The notes: generated from the sequence alone by a model not told the origin. A stretch of 64,000 bases of DNA from Planomonospora sp. ID82291 (GCF_015711645.1 NZ_JABTEX010000001.1:2232001-2296000); one strand, 5' to 3'. Positions 23,798-32,863 are shown, counted from the stretch's first letter. Made by a program: numbers and translations.

Positions 23798-24679
23798 CTA
23801 TTTCACGGCCCCGTCGGACAGGTCCGTCCGCCAGTAGCGCTGCATGGTCAGGAACAGCGCGATCAGCGGGATGAGGGAGACCAGCGTCCCGGTGAGGATC
23901 AGGTTGAACAGCGAGGGCTGGTTGGCCCCGGCCGCGAGCATCGTGTAGAGCCCGACGGTCAGCGGGAACTTCTGGTCGTCGCCGAGCATGATGAAGGGCA
24001 GCAGGAAGTTGTTCCAGATCGCGACGAACTGGAACAGGAAGATGGTCACCATGCCGGGCAGCATGAGCGGCAGGGCCACCTTGCGCAGCAGCAGGAAGTG
24101 GCCCGCCCCGTCGATGCGCCCGGCCTCCAGCAGCGCGTCGGGGACGGCGGCGGTGGCGTAGACGCGCGCCAGGTAGATGCCGTAGGGGTGCAGGATCTGC
24201 GGGAGCAGGACCGACCAGTAGGTGTCCGCCAGGCCGATCTGCGAGAAGAGCAGGTACTGCGGCATGGCCAGCACCACGGAGGGCACCAGGATGCCGCCGA
24301 TCAGCACGTTGAAGATCAGGTTCCGGCCGGCGAAGCGGTACTTCGCCAGCGCGTAGCCGGACACCGCCGAGACCGCGGTCGACAGCAGCGCGCCGCCGCC
24401 CGCGTACAGCAGCGTGTTCAGCCCCCACAGCCAGAAGACGCCGTCCCGGTAGGTGGACAGGTCCGCCAGGTTGGACAGCAGCCCGGTCCCGGGCGCGAAG
24501 GCCGCGGTGGAGAAGAGCTCCGCCTTGGACTTGGTGGCGGCCACCGCCACCCAGCTCACCGGGAGCAGGCAGTAGAGCGCGCCGAGCACCAGGATCGCGG
24601 TCGGGGCGACGCCGTACGGCCCGCGCCGGCGTGCCCGGCGGCGGCCCGCAGGCGTGATCGGCAGGGTCGCGGTGGACAT
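23798..24679 (-). CDS. Carbohydrate ABC transporter permease, MalG-like
   Basis: A 293-residue inner-membrane protein with six helices. The EAA loop that docks the ATPase is present (DALLEAGRIDGAGHFLLLRK, then VALPLMLPG). It pairs with the MalF-like permease, whose stop overlaps this gene's start in TGATG. No ATPase gene lies here, so it probably shares an MsiK-type multitask ATPase, as usual for actinomycete sugar importers. GGGGAGGG precedes the ATG. Confidence 0.93.
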   Translation of the reverse strand: MSTATLPITPAGRRRARRRGPYGVAPTAILVLGALYCLLPVSWVAVAATKSKAELFSTAAFAPGTGLLSNLADLSTYRDGVFWLWGLNTLLYAGGGALLSTAVSAVSGYALAKYRFAGRNLIFNVLIGGILVPSVVLAMPQYLLFSQIGLADTYWSVLLPQILHPYGIYLARVYATAAVPDALLEAGRIDGAGHFLLLRKVALPLMLPGMVTIFLFQFVAIWNNFLLPFIMLGDDQKFPLTVGLYTMLAAGANQPSLFNLILTGTLVSLIPLIALFLTMQRYWRTDLSDGAVK

Positions 24680-25578
24680 CAGCCCTCCCCGAAGGCGCGG
24701 TCGCGGACGACGCGCAGGAAGCCGAACGACAGCACGAGGGAGATCGCGGCGATGACGATCGAGGTGGCGGCGGCCGAGTAGACGTCGCCGGTGACGAACG
24801 CGTCGCGGTAGACCTTCATCAGCGGACTCCAGGTCGAACTGATCGTGTTGGTGAGCGGCCGGAGCGTGGTGGGCTCGGTGAAGACCTGGACGGTGGCGAT
24901 GACGGAGAACACCGTGGTCAGGATGATCGCGGGCAGCAGGATCGGGATCTTGACGCGGAGCGCGATCTGCAGCTCGCTCGCCCCGTCGAGGCGCGCGGCC
25001 TCGTAGTAGGTGCGCGGGACGGCCCGCAGGGTGGTGTAGAGCACCAGCATGTTGAAGCCGGTGCCGCCCCAGACGGCCACGTTGGCCATGGAGAAGGTGA
25101 CGGTGCCCGCGCCGAGCAGGTCGACGTCGAGGACCTGGCGGATCGGGCTGAGGCTGGGCAGGTAGAGGAAGCCCCACAGCAGGGTGGCGGCCACCCCCGG
25201 CACCGCGAACGGCAGGAAGATCGAGATCCGGGAGAACCGGGCGAGCCGCACGTGGGCCGAGTCCAGCAGCAGCGCGAAGAGCAGGGCGAGCCCGAGCATG
25301 ACGACCAGCACCATCAGGCCGTAGCCGAGGACCCGCAGCCAGCCGGCCCACAGCTCCCCGTCGCCGATCGCGGCGGTGTAGTTGTCCAGGCCGGCGAAGA
25401 CCTCGGTGCGCGATCCCTTGCCCAGGCCCAGGCCGGAGACCTTCGTCCGGCGCAGGCTGAGGTGGACCGTGTAGCAGATGGGGACGGCCATGAAGACGGC
25501 GAACAGCACCAGGGCCGGCAGGAGGAAGAGGTAGGGGGCGGCGCCCGAGGGGGCGCCGCCGCTGCGGCGGGTTCTCAT
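24679..25578 (-). CDS. Carbohydrate ABC transporter permease, MalF-like
   Basis: A 299-residue permease with six helices and an EAA loop (YYEAARLDGASELQIALRVK, then IPILLPAI). ATG 25578 overlaps the solute-binding gene's stop by 4 bp (ATGA), so translation is coupled. Together with the MalG-like partner it forms the channel of a CUT1-type sugar importer. Confidence 0.93.
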   Translation of the reverse strand: MRTRRSGGAPSGAAPYLFLLPALVLFAVFMAVPICYTVHLSLRRTKVSGLGLGKGSRTEVFAGLDNYTAAIGDGELWAGWLRVLGYGLMVLVVMLGLALLFALLLDSAHVRLARFSRISIFLPFAVPGVAATLLWGFLYLPSLSPIRQVLDVDLLGAGTVTFSMANVAVWGGTGFNMLVLYTTLRAVPRTYYEAARLDGASELQIALRVKIPILLPAIILTTVFSVIATVQVFTEPTTLRPLTNTISSTWSPLMKVYRDAFVTGDVYSAAATSIVIAAISLVLSFGFLRVVRDRAFGEG

Positions 25579-26897
25579 TGCGCGAGCTGGAAGCCGGACT
25601 TCTGCATGTCGGCCACCGTGGCGTCCTGCATCTGCCGCACGGCGCCGGAGAAGGCCGACTTCTCCTGGACCGCCTTGTCGAAGGCGTTCTTGAAGGCGTC
25701 GTAGGTCACGTTGACGTTGGGGCCGAAGGTGAAGCCCCGCGCGGTGGCGGAGATCGCCGCGGCCTGCTGCCAGAAGTCGGCCTGGCCGGCGAAGTACTCG
25801 GGGGCCTCGGTGAGCAGCTCGCCGCCCTTGGTGGCGGCGGGGTAGACCGCGGCCTCCTTGATCAGCAGGTCGAGCGCCTGCGGGTCGGTGTTCAGCCAGG
25901 TCGCGAACCGCACGGCGGCGGCCTTGTGCGGGGTCGTGGCGGAGACCGCGGTGGAGGAGCCGCCCCAGAAGCCGCTGACGTTCTCCCCGGCGCTCCACTG
26001 CGGCAGCGGGGCGATCGCCCACTTCCCCTTGCCCTTGGGCGCGTTGCTGGCCAGCACGCCCGGCCCCCAGACGGCCGAGGGCCAGGTCAGCAGGGTGCCG
26101 TCGTTGAGGGCCTTGTTCCACTCGGGGGTGAAGTACGGCTGGTCGTCGATGACGCCCTCCTTGACCAGGCCGCCCCAGTAGTCGGCGACCTTGACGGTCG
26201 CGGCGTCGTCGACGGCGACCTTCCAGGCGTCGCCGCTGATCGACCACCACTGGGCGCCGGCCTGCTGGGCGAGGCCGGCGAAGGAGCCGGGATCCTTGCT
26301 GGAGAACGTGCCGAGGAAGACCTTCGGGTCCTTCTTGCGCACGGCGCGGGCGGCCTCGGCGTACTCGTCCCAGGTCTTGGGCACCTCGATGCCGTACTTC
26401 TCGAACAGGTCCTGGCGGTAGTAGAGCATCATCGGCCCGCTGTCCTGCGGGATCGCGTAGACGCCGTCGGTGCCCAGGGTGACCTGCCCCCAGGTGCCCT
26501 CGCTGAAGGCGGCCTTGGCCTGGGCCGCCTCGGCGGCCAGGTCGGCCACCGCGTCGGCGGCGACGAAGGACGGGAGCATCTGGTACTCGGCCTGGACCAG
26601 GTCCGGCGGGTTGCCCGCCTTGGCCGCGGTGAGGTACTTGGCGGCGGCGTCGTCCCCGCCGGCCTGCTTGCTCACCGTGACCTGGACGTCGGGGTGCGCC
26701 TCGTTCCAGACCTCGACGACCTTGTCCATGTTGGGGGCCCAGGTCCAGTAGGTGAGCGTGACCGGTCCCGCGGGGGCCGAACTCTGCGCGGCGGCGGCGT
26801 CCGGTTCCGGTGCGGCGCCGGTGCTCGTGGAGCATCCGGCGGCCAGGACGGTGGCCAGGGCCGCGGCGGCCGCCGCGGCCAGGCGGGGTGTGCGCAT
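25575..26897 (-). CDS. Extracellular sugar-binding lipoprotein
   Basis: A 440-residue CUT1 solute-binding protein. The type II signal peptide ends in LAAGC (Cys22), followed by a Ser/Thr/Ala-rich linker and the binding core (TLTYWTWAPNMDKVVEVWNE, GVYAIPQDSGPMMLYYRQDL, FSSKDPGSFAGLAQQAGAQW). Given the linked GH42 gene, the ligand is probably a beta-galactoside or galacto-oligosaccharide. It is first in the operon SBP-permease-permease-LacI; ATG 26897 has GGAGGA upstream. Confidence 0.93.
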   Translation of the reverse strand: MRTPRLAAAAAAALATVLAAGCSTSTGAAPEPDAAAAQSSAPAGPVTLTYWTWAPNMDKVVEVWNEAHPDVQVTVSKQAGGDDAAAKYLTAAKAGNPPDLVQAEYQMLPSFVAADAVADLAAEAAQAKAAFSEGTWGQVTLGTDGVYAIPQDSGPMMLYYRQDLFEKYGIEVPKTWDEYAEAARAVRKKDPKVFLGTFSSKDPGSFAGLAQQAGAQWWSISGDAWKVAVDDAATVKVADYWGGLVKEGVIDDQPYFTPEWNKALNDGTLLTWPSAVWGPGVLASNAPKGKGKWAIAPLPQWSAGENVSGFWGGSSTAVSATTPHKAAAVRFATWLNTDPQALDLLIKEAAVYPAATKGGELLTEAPEYFAGQADFWQQAAAISATARGFTFGPNVNVTYDAFKNAFDKAVQEKSAFSGAVRQMQDATVADMQKSGFQLAQ

Positions 26898-26949
26898 GTG
26901 TTCCTCCGGGGGCGGGGGGTGGGGAGACCGGTGGGTGGGGTGTGTGTGT

Positions 26950-26969
26950 CTCTGTGAACGTTCACAGAG
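26950..26969. promoter_or_regulatory. LacI operator 1 (perfect 20-bp palindrome)
   Basis: CTCTGTGAACGTTCACAGAG, a perfect palindrome with the central CG typical of LacI-family sites, 53 bp upstream of the solute-binding gene start. It is very likely the operator of the transport operon. Confidence 0.85.
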
Positions 26970-27076
26970 TCTGAGGCGGGGATCGTCGGTGTCAATGCCT
27001 GTTACGTTCTTGTTAACTGCAGCGTTGGCCTGGGGTCATCTGAAGGACGCTTCCGGGCATCTCGGAGGATGGACTA

Positions 27077-27092
27077 CTGTGCACGTTCACAG
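27077..27092. promoter_or_regulatory. LacI operator 2 before the beta-galactosidase
   Basis: CTGTGCACGTTCACAG differs from operator 1 at one position per dyad and lies 20 bp before the GH42 GTG. The centres of the two sites are 125 bp apart, so DNA looping between the divergent promoters is possible. Confidence 0.8.
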
Positions 27093-27112
27093 AGTCGATC
27101 CGAGGGGGAAAC

Positions 27113-29197
27113 GTGCCCGGATATCCCGCCCTGCCCGAGGGCATCGCCTACGGCGGGGACTACAACCCCGAGCAGTGGCCGGAGGAGGTCTGGCACGAGG
27201 ACGTCCGCCTGATGCGCGAGGCCGGGGTGAACCTGGTCAGCCTCGGCATCTTCAACTGGGCGCTGATCGAACCCGCCGAGGGCGTCTACGACTTCGGCCG
27301 CCTGGACCGGATCGTCGAGCTGCTGCACGCGGCCGGGATCATGATCGGCATGGCGACGCCCACCTCCTCGCCCCCGGCCTGGTTCCGCCGCCGCCACCCC
27401 GGCAGCCGCCTGGTCGACTCCGGCGGGCGCGTCGTCGCCGGCGGCTCCCGGCACGGCTTCTGCCCCAGCTCCCCGGAGTACGCCGCCGCCTCGACGCGGA
27501 TCGCCGGGCGGCTGGCCGCGCGGTACGGCGACCACCCGGCGGTGGCGATGTGGCATGTGCACAACGAGTACGGCTGGGCCAACGCCGAGTGCCACTGCGC
27601 CGTCTCCGCCGAGGCGTTCCGCGGCTGGCTGCGGGAGCGGTACGGCGACGTGGACGCGCTGAACGCCGCCTGGGGGACCGTCTTCTGGGGGCTGACCTAC
27701 GGCTCCTTCGAGGAGGTGGAGGCACCCGGTGTCGCCCCGCCCGGCCAGCTCACCGCCCTGCGGCTGGACTACGCGCGCTTCTCCGTCGACGCGCACATCG
27801 CGTGCTTCCGCCGCGAGCGCGAGGCGATCCGCCGGCACAGCGACCGGCCGGTCACCACCAACTTCATGATCCCCAACTGCAAGCCCATGGACTACTGGCG
27901 CTGGGCCGGGGAGGTGGACGTGGTCTCCAACGACCACTACCTCGACGCGGCCCGGCCGGACAACCACATCGAGCTGGCGATGGCGGCCGACCTCACCCGC
28001 TCGGTGGCGGGCGGCCGGCCGTGGATGCTGATGGAGCACTCCACCGGCGCGGTCAACTGGCAACCGCGCAACCTGGCCAAACGTCCGGGGGAGATGCGGC
28101 GCAACAGCCTCGCGCACGTCGCCCGGGGCTCGGACTCGGTGCTGTTCTTCCAGTGGCGCGCCTCCCGGTACGGGGCCGAGAAGTTCCACTCGGCGATGGT
28201 CCCGCACGCCGGGACCGGCTCCGGCCTCTGGCGCGAGGTGGCGGACCTGGGCGGCGAGCTCGCCGGGCTGGCGGGCGTCCGCGGCTCCCGGGTCGAGGCC
28301 GAGGTGGCGCTGGTGTGGGACTGGGAGTCCTACTGGGCGCTGGAGCTGGAATGGCGGCCCTCGGTGGACCTGCGGTTCCGGGAACGGGTGGAGGCGTTCT
28401 ACGAGGCGCTCTGGCGCGACCACGTCACGGTCGACTTCGTCCACCCCGCGGCCGACCTGTCCCGCTACCGGCTGGTCGTCGCGCCCAGCGCGTACCTCCT
28501 GTCGGCGGAGGCGGGCAAGAACCTGCACCGCTACGTGGAGGCGGGCGGCCACCTGGTCGTCTCCTACTTCTCCGGCATCGTCGACGCCTGCGACGCCGTC
28601 CATCCGGGCCCGTACCCGGGGGCGCTGCGGGACGTGCTCGGGCTCTGGGTCGAGGAGTTCCACCCGCTGCCCGAGCACGGGACCGTCACCCTCGGCGGTC
28701 CGGTTCCCGGCGGTGAGGCGCCGGGCGGCCCGGCGACCGGACGCGTCTGGTCGGAGCGGGTCCGCCTCGCCGGGGCGCGGGCCGTACGGACCTTCGCGGA
28801 CGGCCCCGACGCCGGGCATCCCGCGGTGACCTGCCACGAGCTGGGCGCGGGCACGGCCTGGTACGTCGCGACGGCCCTCGACCCGGCACCGGACGGCGCC
28901 GGGCGGGACGGCGGCGACCTGCGGGCGCTCCTGGGGCCGGTGCTCGACCGCGCGGGGGTCTCCCGGCCCGCCGGCGTGCCCGACGCCCTCGAACTCGTCC
29001 GGCGGGGGGACCACCTCTTCCTGCTCAACCACGGCGACGCGCCGGTCACGGTGGACGGGGTCGAGGGCGTCGAACTGCTCGGCGGGACCGCCTGCGCCGG
29101 GACGGTGACCGTGCCTGCGGGCGGGGCGGCGGTCGTCGAGACCGCCCGCCGCCCCGAGGAGCTCGCCGTGCGGGGCGTGACCCTGCGCGGCGTGTGA
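27113..29197 (+). CDS. GH42 beta-galactosidase
   Basis: A 694-residue intracellular glycosidase. The A domain has the GH42 start YGGDYNPEQWP (residues 13-23), SLGIFNWALIEP, and the acid/base Glu152 in HVHNEYGW; the nucleophile is Glu308 in LMEHSTG. A trimerisation (B) domain and a small C domain follow, giving the full family length. GTG 27113 follows GAGGGGG at 4 nt. No signal peptide, so it acts on substrate brought in by the divergent importer. Its last seven codons fall inside a 17-bp tandem repeat. Confidence 0.95.
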   Translation: MPGYPALPEGIAYGGDYNPEQWPEEVWHEDVRLMREAGVNLVSLGIFNWALIEPAEGVYDFGRLDRIVELLHAAGIMIGMATPTSSPPAWFRRRHPGSRLVDSGGRVVAGGSRHGFCPSSPEYAAASTRIAGRLAARYGDHPAVAMWHVHNEYGWANAECHCAVSAEAFRGWLRERYGDVDALNAAWGTVFWGLTYGSFEEVEAPGVAPPGQLTALRLDYARFSVDAHIACFRREREAIRRHSDRPVTTNFMIPNCKPMDYWRWAGEVDVVSNDHYLDAARPDNHIELAMAADLTRSVAGGRPWMLMEHSTGAVNWQPRNLAKRPGEMRRNSLAHVARGSDSVLFFQWRASRYGAEKFHSAMVPHAGTGSGLWREVADLGGELAGLAGVRGSRVEAEVALVWDWESYWALELEWRPSVDLRFRERVEAFYEALWRDHVTVDFVHPAADLSRYRLVVAPSAYLLSAEAGKNLHRYVEAGGHLVVSYFSGIVDACDAVHPGPYPGALRDVLGLWVEEFHPLPEHGTVTLGGPVPGGEAPGGPATGRVWSERVRLAGARAVRTFADGPDAGHPAVTCHELGAGTAWYVATALDPAPDGAGRDGGDLRALLGPVLDRAGVSRPAGVPDALELVRRGDHLFLLNHGDAPVTVDGVEGVELLGGTACAGTVTVPAGGAAVVETARRPEELAVRGVTLRGV

Positions 29198-29295
29198 TCC
29201 TGCGCGGGGCGTGATCCTGCGCGGGGCGTGACCCTGCGCGGGGCGTGATCCTGCGCGGGGCGTGATCCTGCGCGGGGTGTGACCCTGCGCGGGGC
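29177..29295 (+). repeat. 17-bp tandem repeat, seven copies, across the GH42 stop codon
   Basis: The unit GTGATCCTGCGCGGGGC (or GTGACCCTG...) repeats seven times with few substitutions. Copy 1 encodes the C-terminal VTLRGV and copy 2 supplies the TGA at 29195-29197. Because 17 is not a multiple of three, a copy-number change on the coding side would alter the protein end. Confidence 0.95.
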
Positions 29296-29312
29296 GTGGA
29301 ACGGGTACGTAC

Positions 29313-29379
29313 GGCCTGCGGGCGGGAACAGGCCGGGAACGCCCCGGCCGCCGGCTCCCCTCGGCCGGGCCCGCAGGCC
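29313..29379 (+). terminator. Long hairpin downstream of the GH42 gene
   Basis: GGCCTGCGGGC (29313-29323) pairs exactly with GCCCGCAGGCC (29369-29379) around a 45-nt GC-rich loop with further internal pairing. Confidence 0.5.
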
Positions 29380-29460
29380 GGGTCAGGTCTGCGGAGGGAG
29401 GAGGATGGGACCTGTGTGAGGTGAACACCGACGACCGATGGTTGGACGATACTGACGATC

Positions 29461-30177
29461 ATGAAAATTGACGCACAGACCAGGCGCAGGATTCTCGGCG
29501 GCGCCGTATTCGTGACAGGGGCGCTGCTGGCCGGAGCCGGCCTCGGCGGGACCGCCCTGGCCGAGAGCGCGTTCCGCGCGAGACCGCGGCGCGACGAGCA
29601 CCCGGAGACCCCTGAGGAGGCGTGGGCGGAGCTGCGCGCGGGCAACCGCCGCTGGGAGTCCGGCATCGCGAACCATCCCCACCAGGGCATGGACAGGCGT
29701 TCGGCGGTCGCGCGGAAGCAGGAACCGTACGCGGTGGTGGTGTCGTGCATCGACTCCCGGGTGCCCCCGGAGGTCGTCTTCGACACCGGACTGGGCGACC
29801 TGCTGGTGGTGCGGACCGCCGCGCAGACGATCGACCCGCTGGTGACCGGGGCCGTGGAGTACGGCCCGGCGGAGCTGGACGTCCCGCTCATCGTGGTGCT
29901 CGGCCACCAGCGCTGCGGCGCGGTCACCGCGACGGCGGAGGCGCTGCGGGAAGGGAGGGAGCTGCCGGGCAGGCTGCGGGACATCGCCTCCGCGCTCCGC
30001 CCCGCCTACGAGCGCTCGGGAGGGAACGTCGACGAGATGATCCGGATCAACACCGTCGACGTGGCGGCCCGGCTGAAGGCCGACCGGCTGCTCGCCCCGC
30101 GGATCGCGAAGCAGCGGCTCAAGGTGGTGGGCGCCCACTACTCCCTGGACACGGGAAAGGTCACCAGGGTCGTCTGA
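29461..30177 (+). CDS. Beta-carbonic anhydrase with Tat signal
   Basis: A 238-residue protein. The N-terminus has a twin-arginine motif (TRRRILGG) and a hydrophobic stretch ending in ALA, so it should be exported folded. The zinc ligands of beta-class enzymes are Cys96-x-Asp98-x-Arg100 (SCIDSR) and His149-x2-Cys152 (GHQRCGAV). It hydrates CO2, here outside the membrane. No ribosome site precedes the ATG; a GATACT box ends 7 nt before it, which suggests a leaderless mRNA. The 3' end overlaps the convergent STAS gene by 17 bp. Confidence 0.9.
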   Translation: MKIDAQTRRRILGGAVFVTGALLAGAGLGGTALAESAFRARPRRDEHPETPEEAWAELRAGNRRWESGIANHPHQGMDRRSAVARKQEPYAVVVSCIDSRVPPEVVFDTGLGDLLVVRTAAQTIDPLVTGAVEYGPAELDVPLIVVLGHQRCGAVTATAEALREGRELPGRLRDIASALRPAYERSGGNVDEMIRINTVDVAARLKADRLLAPRIAKQRLKVVGAHYSLDTGKVTRVV

Positions 30178-30628
30178 CGCCCCGGCGCCGCCTGCCGGGA
30201 GCGGCGTCTGCGCTCCTGTCGGGGGTGCCGTCGGGGTTGCGACCGGCGCTCCGGTCGGACCCGCGGGAGACGAGCGCGCTGGAGAGCGTGGGGTGGACCG
30301 GGAAGGCGCGGTCCAGGCCGGTGACGTGCAGCAGCCTGGCCACGGGCGGGCGGGGGGCGGCGATGCGGACCGTGATGCCGGAGGCCATGGCGCGCCGCCG
30401 GACGTCGACCAGCACGCTCAGCCCGGAGGCGTCGCAGAACGACACCGCGGACAGATCGAGCACGAGCAGGTCCGTGCTGTGCTGCAGGGTGTTGAGCAGG
30501 CGCCGGCGCAGCGCCGGAGCGGTGGCGACGTCGATCTCGCCGTGCAGGGCGACGACGGTGTGCGGGGGGCGGCAGGCGGCCAGCAGGCGCGCGCGGGTAC
30601 AGGCGTCGACCTGGGTCGTGGTGATCAT
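30161..30628 (-). CDS. STAS-domain anti-sigma-factor antagonist
   Basis: A 155-residue protein of the SpoIIAA/RsbV family: VVALHGEIDVATAPALRRRL, LLVLDLSAVSFCDASGL with the phosphorylatable Ser68, then VRIAAPRPPVARLLHVTGLD. Kinase-type anti-sigma factors phosphorylate the serine and so control release of a stress sigma factor. ATG 30628 follows CGGAG. The last about 35 residues are a basic tail that overlaps the carbonic anhydrase gene on the other strand. No RsbW-like kinase or sigma partner is adjacent. Confidence 0.88.
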   Translation of the reverse strand: MITTTQVDACTRARLLAACRPPHTVVALHGEIDVATAPALRRRLLNTLQHSTDLLVLDLSAVSFCDASGLSVLVDVRRRAMASGITVRIAAPRPPVARLLHVTGLDRAFPVHPTLSSALVSRGSDRSAGRNPDGTPDRSADAAPGRRRRGVRRPW

Positions 30629-30890
30629 GCAATCTCCGATCGAGAGGGTGGCGTACGGATTCCGCGCGGGCGGCGGAACACCGTCCGCGCACGGGGTCGC
30701 CCGCCGGGAGGCGGGCGGGAACGCCGGGTCCGGCGTGCTGGGGGAAGTGGGCCGGCCGTCGTGATCGGCCAGGTCCGCATCGGTTTCGGAAAGGGTCGCG
30801 GCGAATCGCCGCGGGTGCCGCCGGCCGTGTCGTCGGCGCGGGGAAAGCCCTTTGGTGATCACAGTGTACCTCCCGGACGCGGACCGGTGC

Positions 30891-31592
30891 TCAATCTGCC
30901 CGGTCCCGGGCCGGCCGGGGAGCCGGTTCCGCCGCCGGGTGCACGAGCCGGTTCTCGTAGGCGAAGACCACGGCCTGCACCCGGTCGCGCAGTTCCAGCT
31001 TCGTCAGGATCCGGCCCAGGTGCGTCTTGACGGTGGCCTCGGCCAGGTGCAGTTCGGCGGCGATCTCGGTGTTGGACAGGCCGCGGGCCACTTCGGTGAG
31101 CACCTCCCGCTCGCGGGGGGTGAGCAGCTCCAGCCGCTCGTCGCGCGGCGGGGCGCCCCCGGTGGGGAGCCCGTGGGCGAAGTTCTCCAGCAGGCGCCGG
31201 GTGATCCGCGGGGAGACCACCGCGTCGCCCGCGGCGATGCTCCGGATCGCGGCCAGCAGCTCCTCGGGCAGGGCGTTCTTGAGCAGGAAGCCGGACGCCC
31301 CGGCCTTCAGCCCGGCGAAGGCGTACTCGTCGAGGTCGAAGGTGGTGAGGATGAGGACCCGGGTCTGCCGGCGGTGCCGGATGATCCGGTCGGTCGCCTC
31401 GATCCCGTCGGTGCCCGGCATGCGCACGTCCATCAGGACGACGTCGGGGCGGAGCCGCCGGGCGAGGCGTACGGCCTCGGCGCCGTCCCCCGCCTCGCCC
31501 ACCACCTCCATGTCCGGCTGGGAGTCCAGGACCATGGTGAACGCCATGCGGAGCAGCGGCTCGTCATCGGCGAGCAGGACGCGGATCGTCAC
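30891..31592 (-). CDS. NarL/FixJ-family response regulator
   Basis: A 233-residue protein: receiver domain with acidic pair DDE (9-11), phospho-acceptor Asp55 in VLMDVRMPGTDG, the switch Thr in ILTTFD and Lys in FLLKN; then a LuxR helix-turn-helix (LTPREREVLTEVARGLSNTE, IAAELHLAEATVKTH). The GTG start overlaps the kinase stop (GTGA), so it is the output of the kinase gene directly upstream. Targets are unknown. Confidence 0.95.
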   Translation of the reverse strand: MTIRVLLADDEPLLRMAFTMVLDSQPDMEVVGEAGDGAEAVRLARRLRPDVVLMDVRMPGTDGIEATDRIIRHRRQTRVLILTTFDLDEYAFAGLKAGASGFLLKNALPEELLAAIRSIAAGDAVVSPRITRRLLENFAHGLPTGGAPPRDERLELLTPREREVLTEVARGLSNTEIAAELHLAEATVKTHLGRILTKLELRDRVQAVVFAYENRLVHPAAEPAPRPARDRAD

Positions 31593-32863
31593 GCGGCACC
31601 GCCTCCGGCGGGGACGGGGGCGGGGGCGGGGCGGAGGGCGAGGGTGGCGGAGATCCGCCATCCGCCGCCCGGGAGGGGACCGGCGTCGAGGCTCCCGCCG
31701 TACGCGGCGACGCGCTCGCGCATGCCGGAGACGCCGTGCCCGCGGGGCGGCCCGGAGGACGGCGGGTCGGAGGACGGCGGGCCGGAGGACGGCGGGTCGG
31801 AGGCGTGCGCGGTGCGGCCGTCGTCGGTGACGTCGAGGGCGACGGCCGTCGGCGAGCAGCGCACCCGGACCTCGGCGCGGGTGCCGGCCGGGGCGTGCTT
31901 GAGCGTGTTGGTCAGGGCCTCCTGGACCAGCCGGTAGACGGTGAGCTGCGCGGCGGCGGGAACGGGGGCCGGGTCGCCCGCCACCCGGAGGCGGGTCGGC
32001 AGCCCGGCCGCGCGCATCCGGCCGATGAGGGAGTCCAGCTGGGCGATGCCGGGCATCGGGTGGCGTCGCGCGTCCGGTTCGTCGGCCCGCAGGACGCCCA
32101 GGAAGCGCCGCATGTCGGTGAGGGCCTGCCGCCCGGTGCCGGAGATCTGCCGCATGGCGGCGGTCGCGCGGTCGGGTGAGCGCTCCTGCGCGAAGACCGC
32201 GCCGTCGGCGAGCGCGACCATGACGGACAGGTTGTGGGTGACGATGTCGTGCATCTCGCGGGCGATCCGGGCGCGCTCGTCCGCCGCCGCGAGCCGGGCC
32301 CGCTGGTCGCGTTCGCGTTCCAGGCGGACCGCGCGGTCCTCCAGGGAGGCGAGGTAGGCGCGCCGGGTCCGCGCGTTCGTCCCGGTGGCGGCGACGGCGG
32401 CGGCCACCGCGCTCAGGAAGACGACCGAGCGGAGGAACCCGCCGTCGGGCGTCGCCCAGCGGGCCGAGGCCAGCACGACGCCGAGCTCCAGCACGGCCCA
32501 GGCCGCGAGTGCGCGGCGCGGGGAGGAGCGCGCGGCCACCGTGTACAGGGCGACCAGCAGCGCCACGTCGGTCAGCAGCTGGACGTCGGCGAGCCACTGC
32601 GCGAAGGCGGCGGCGGCCACCGCGCAGAACACCGTCAGGGGCGCGCGCCGCCGCCAGACCAGAGGCAGCGCCAGGGCCGCGTGGAGGACCAGGGGGCCGG
32701 GCGGCCCCTGGTAGACCTCGCTGGTGAGACCGGCGCTGCCGAGGAGGACCGCGGCGGCCAGCAGCGCGTCGAACGCGATCGGCGGGAACCGGGCGCCTGC
32801 CCGGAACAGGGCCCGTACCGGCCGCGCCGCGTACGGGCGGAGAACGGTGAGCCCCCACTGCAC
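31589..32863 (-). CDS. NarL-type sensor histidine kinase
   Basis: A 424-residue kinase. The N-terminal half has about five or six membrane helices without a large external loop. The HisKA_3 motif ERARIAREMHDIVTHNLSVM carries phospho-His205; the ATPase domain has LTNTLKHAPAG (N box) and GHGVSGMRERV (G box). Between the boxes a run of DPPSSGPPSS units, encoded by a 15-bp repeat, lengthens the ATP lid. The GTG at 32863 is chosen because TATGTT (32870-32875 on the minus strand) ends 6 nt before it, a leaderless arrangement. It is divergent from the secreted hydrolase. Confidence 0.93.
   Translation of the reverse strand: MQWGLTVLRPYAARPVRALFRAGARFPPIAFDALLAAAVLLGSAGLTSEVYQGPPGPLVLHAALALPLVWRRRAPLTVFCAVAAAAFAQWLADVQLLTDVALLVALYTVAARSSPRRALAAWAVLELGVVLASARWATPDGGFLRSVVFLSAVAAAVAATGTNARTRRAYLASLEDRAVRLERERDQRARLAAADERARIAREMHDIVTHNLSVMVALADGAVFAQERSPDRATAAMRQISGTGRQALTDMRRFLGVLRADEPDARRHPMPGIAQLDSLIGRMRAAGLPTRLRVAGDPAPVPAAAQLTVYRLVQEALTNTLKHAPAGTRAEVRVRCSPTAVALDVTDDGRTAHASDPPSSGPPSSDPPSSGPPRGHGVSGMRERVAAYGGSLDAGPLPGGGWRISATLALRPAPAPVPAGGGAA
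31753..31797 (-). repeat. 15-bp coding repeat in the kinase ATP lid
   Basis: Three copies of CGGAGGACGGCGGGT/C (31753-31767, 31768-31782, 31783-31797) encode the SDPPS/SGPPS reiteration in the histidine kinase. They sit exactly between N and G boxes, where lid length is tolerated. Confidence 0.9.
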
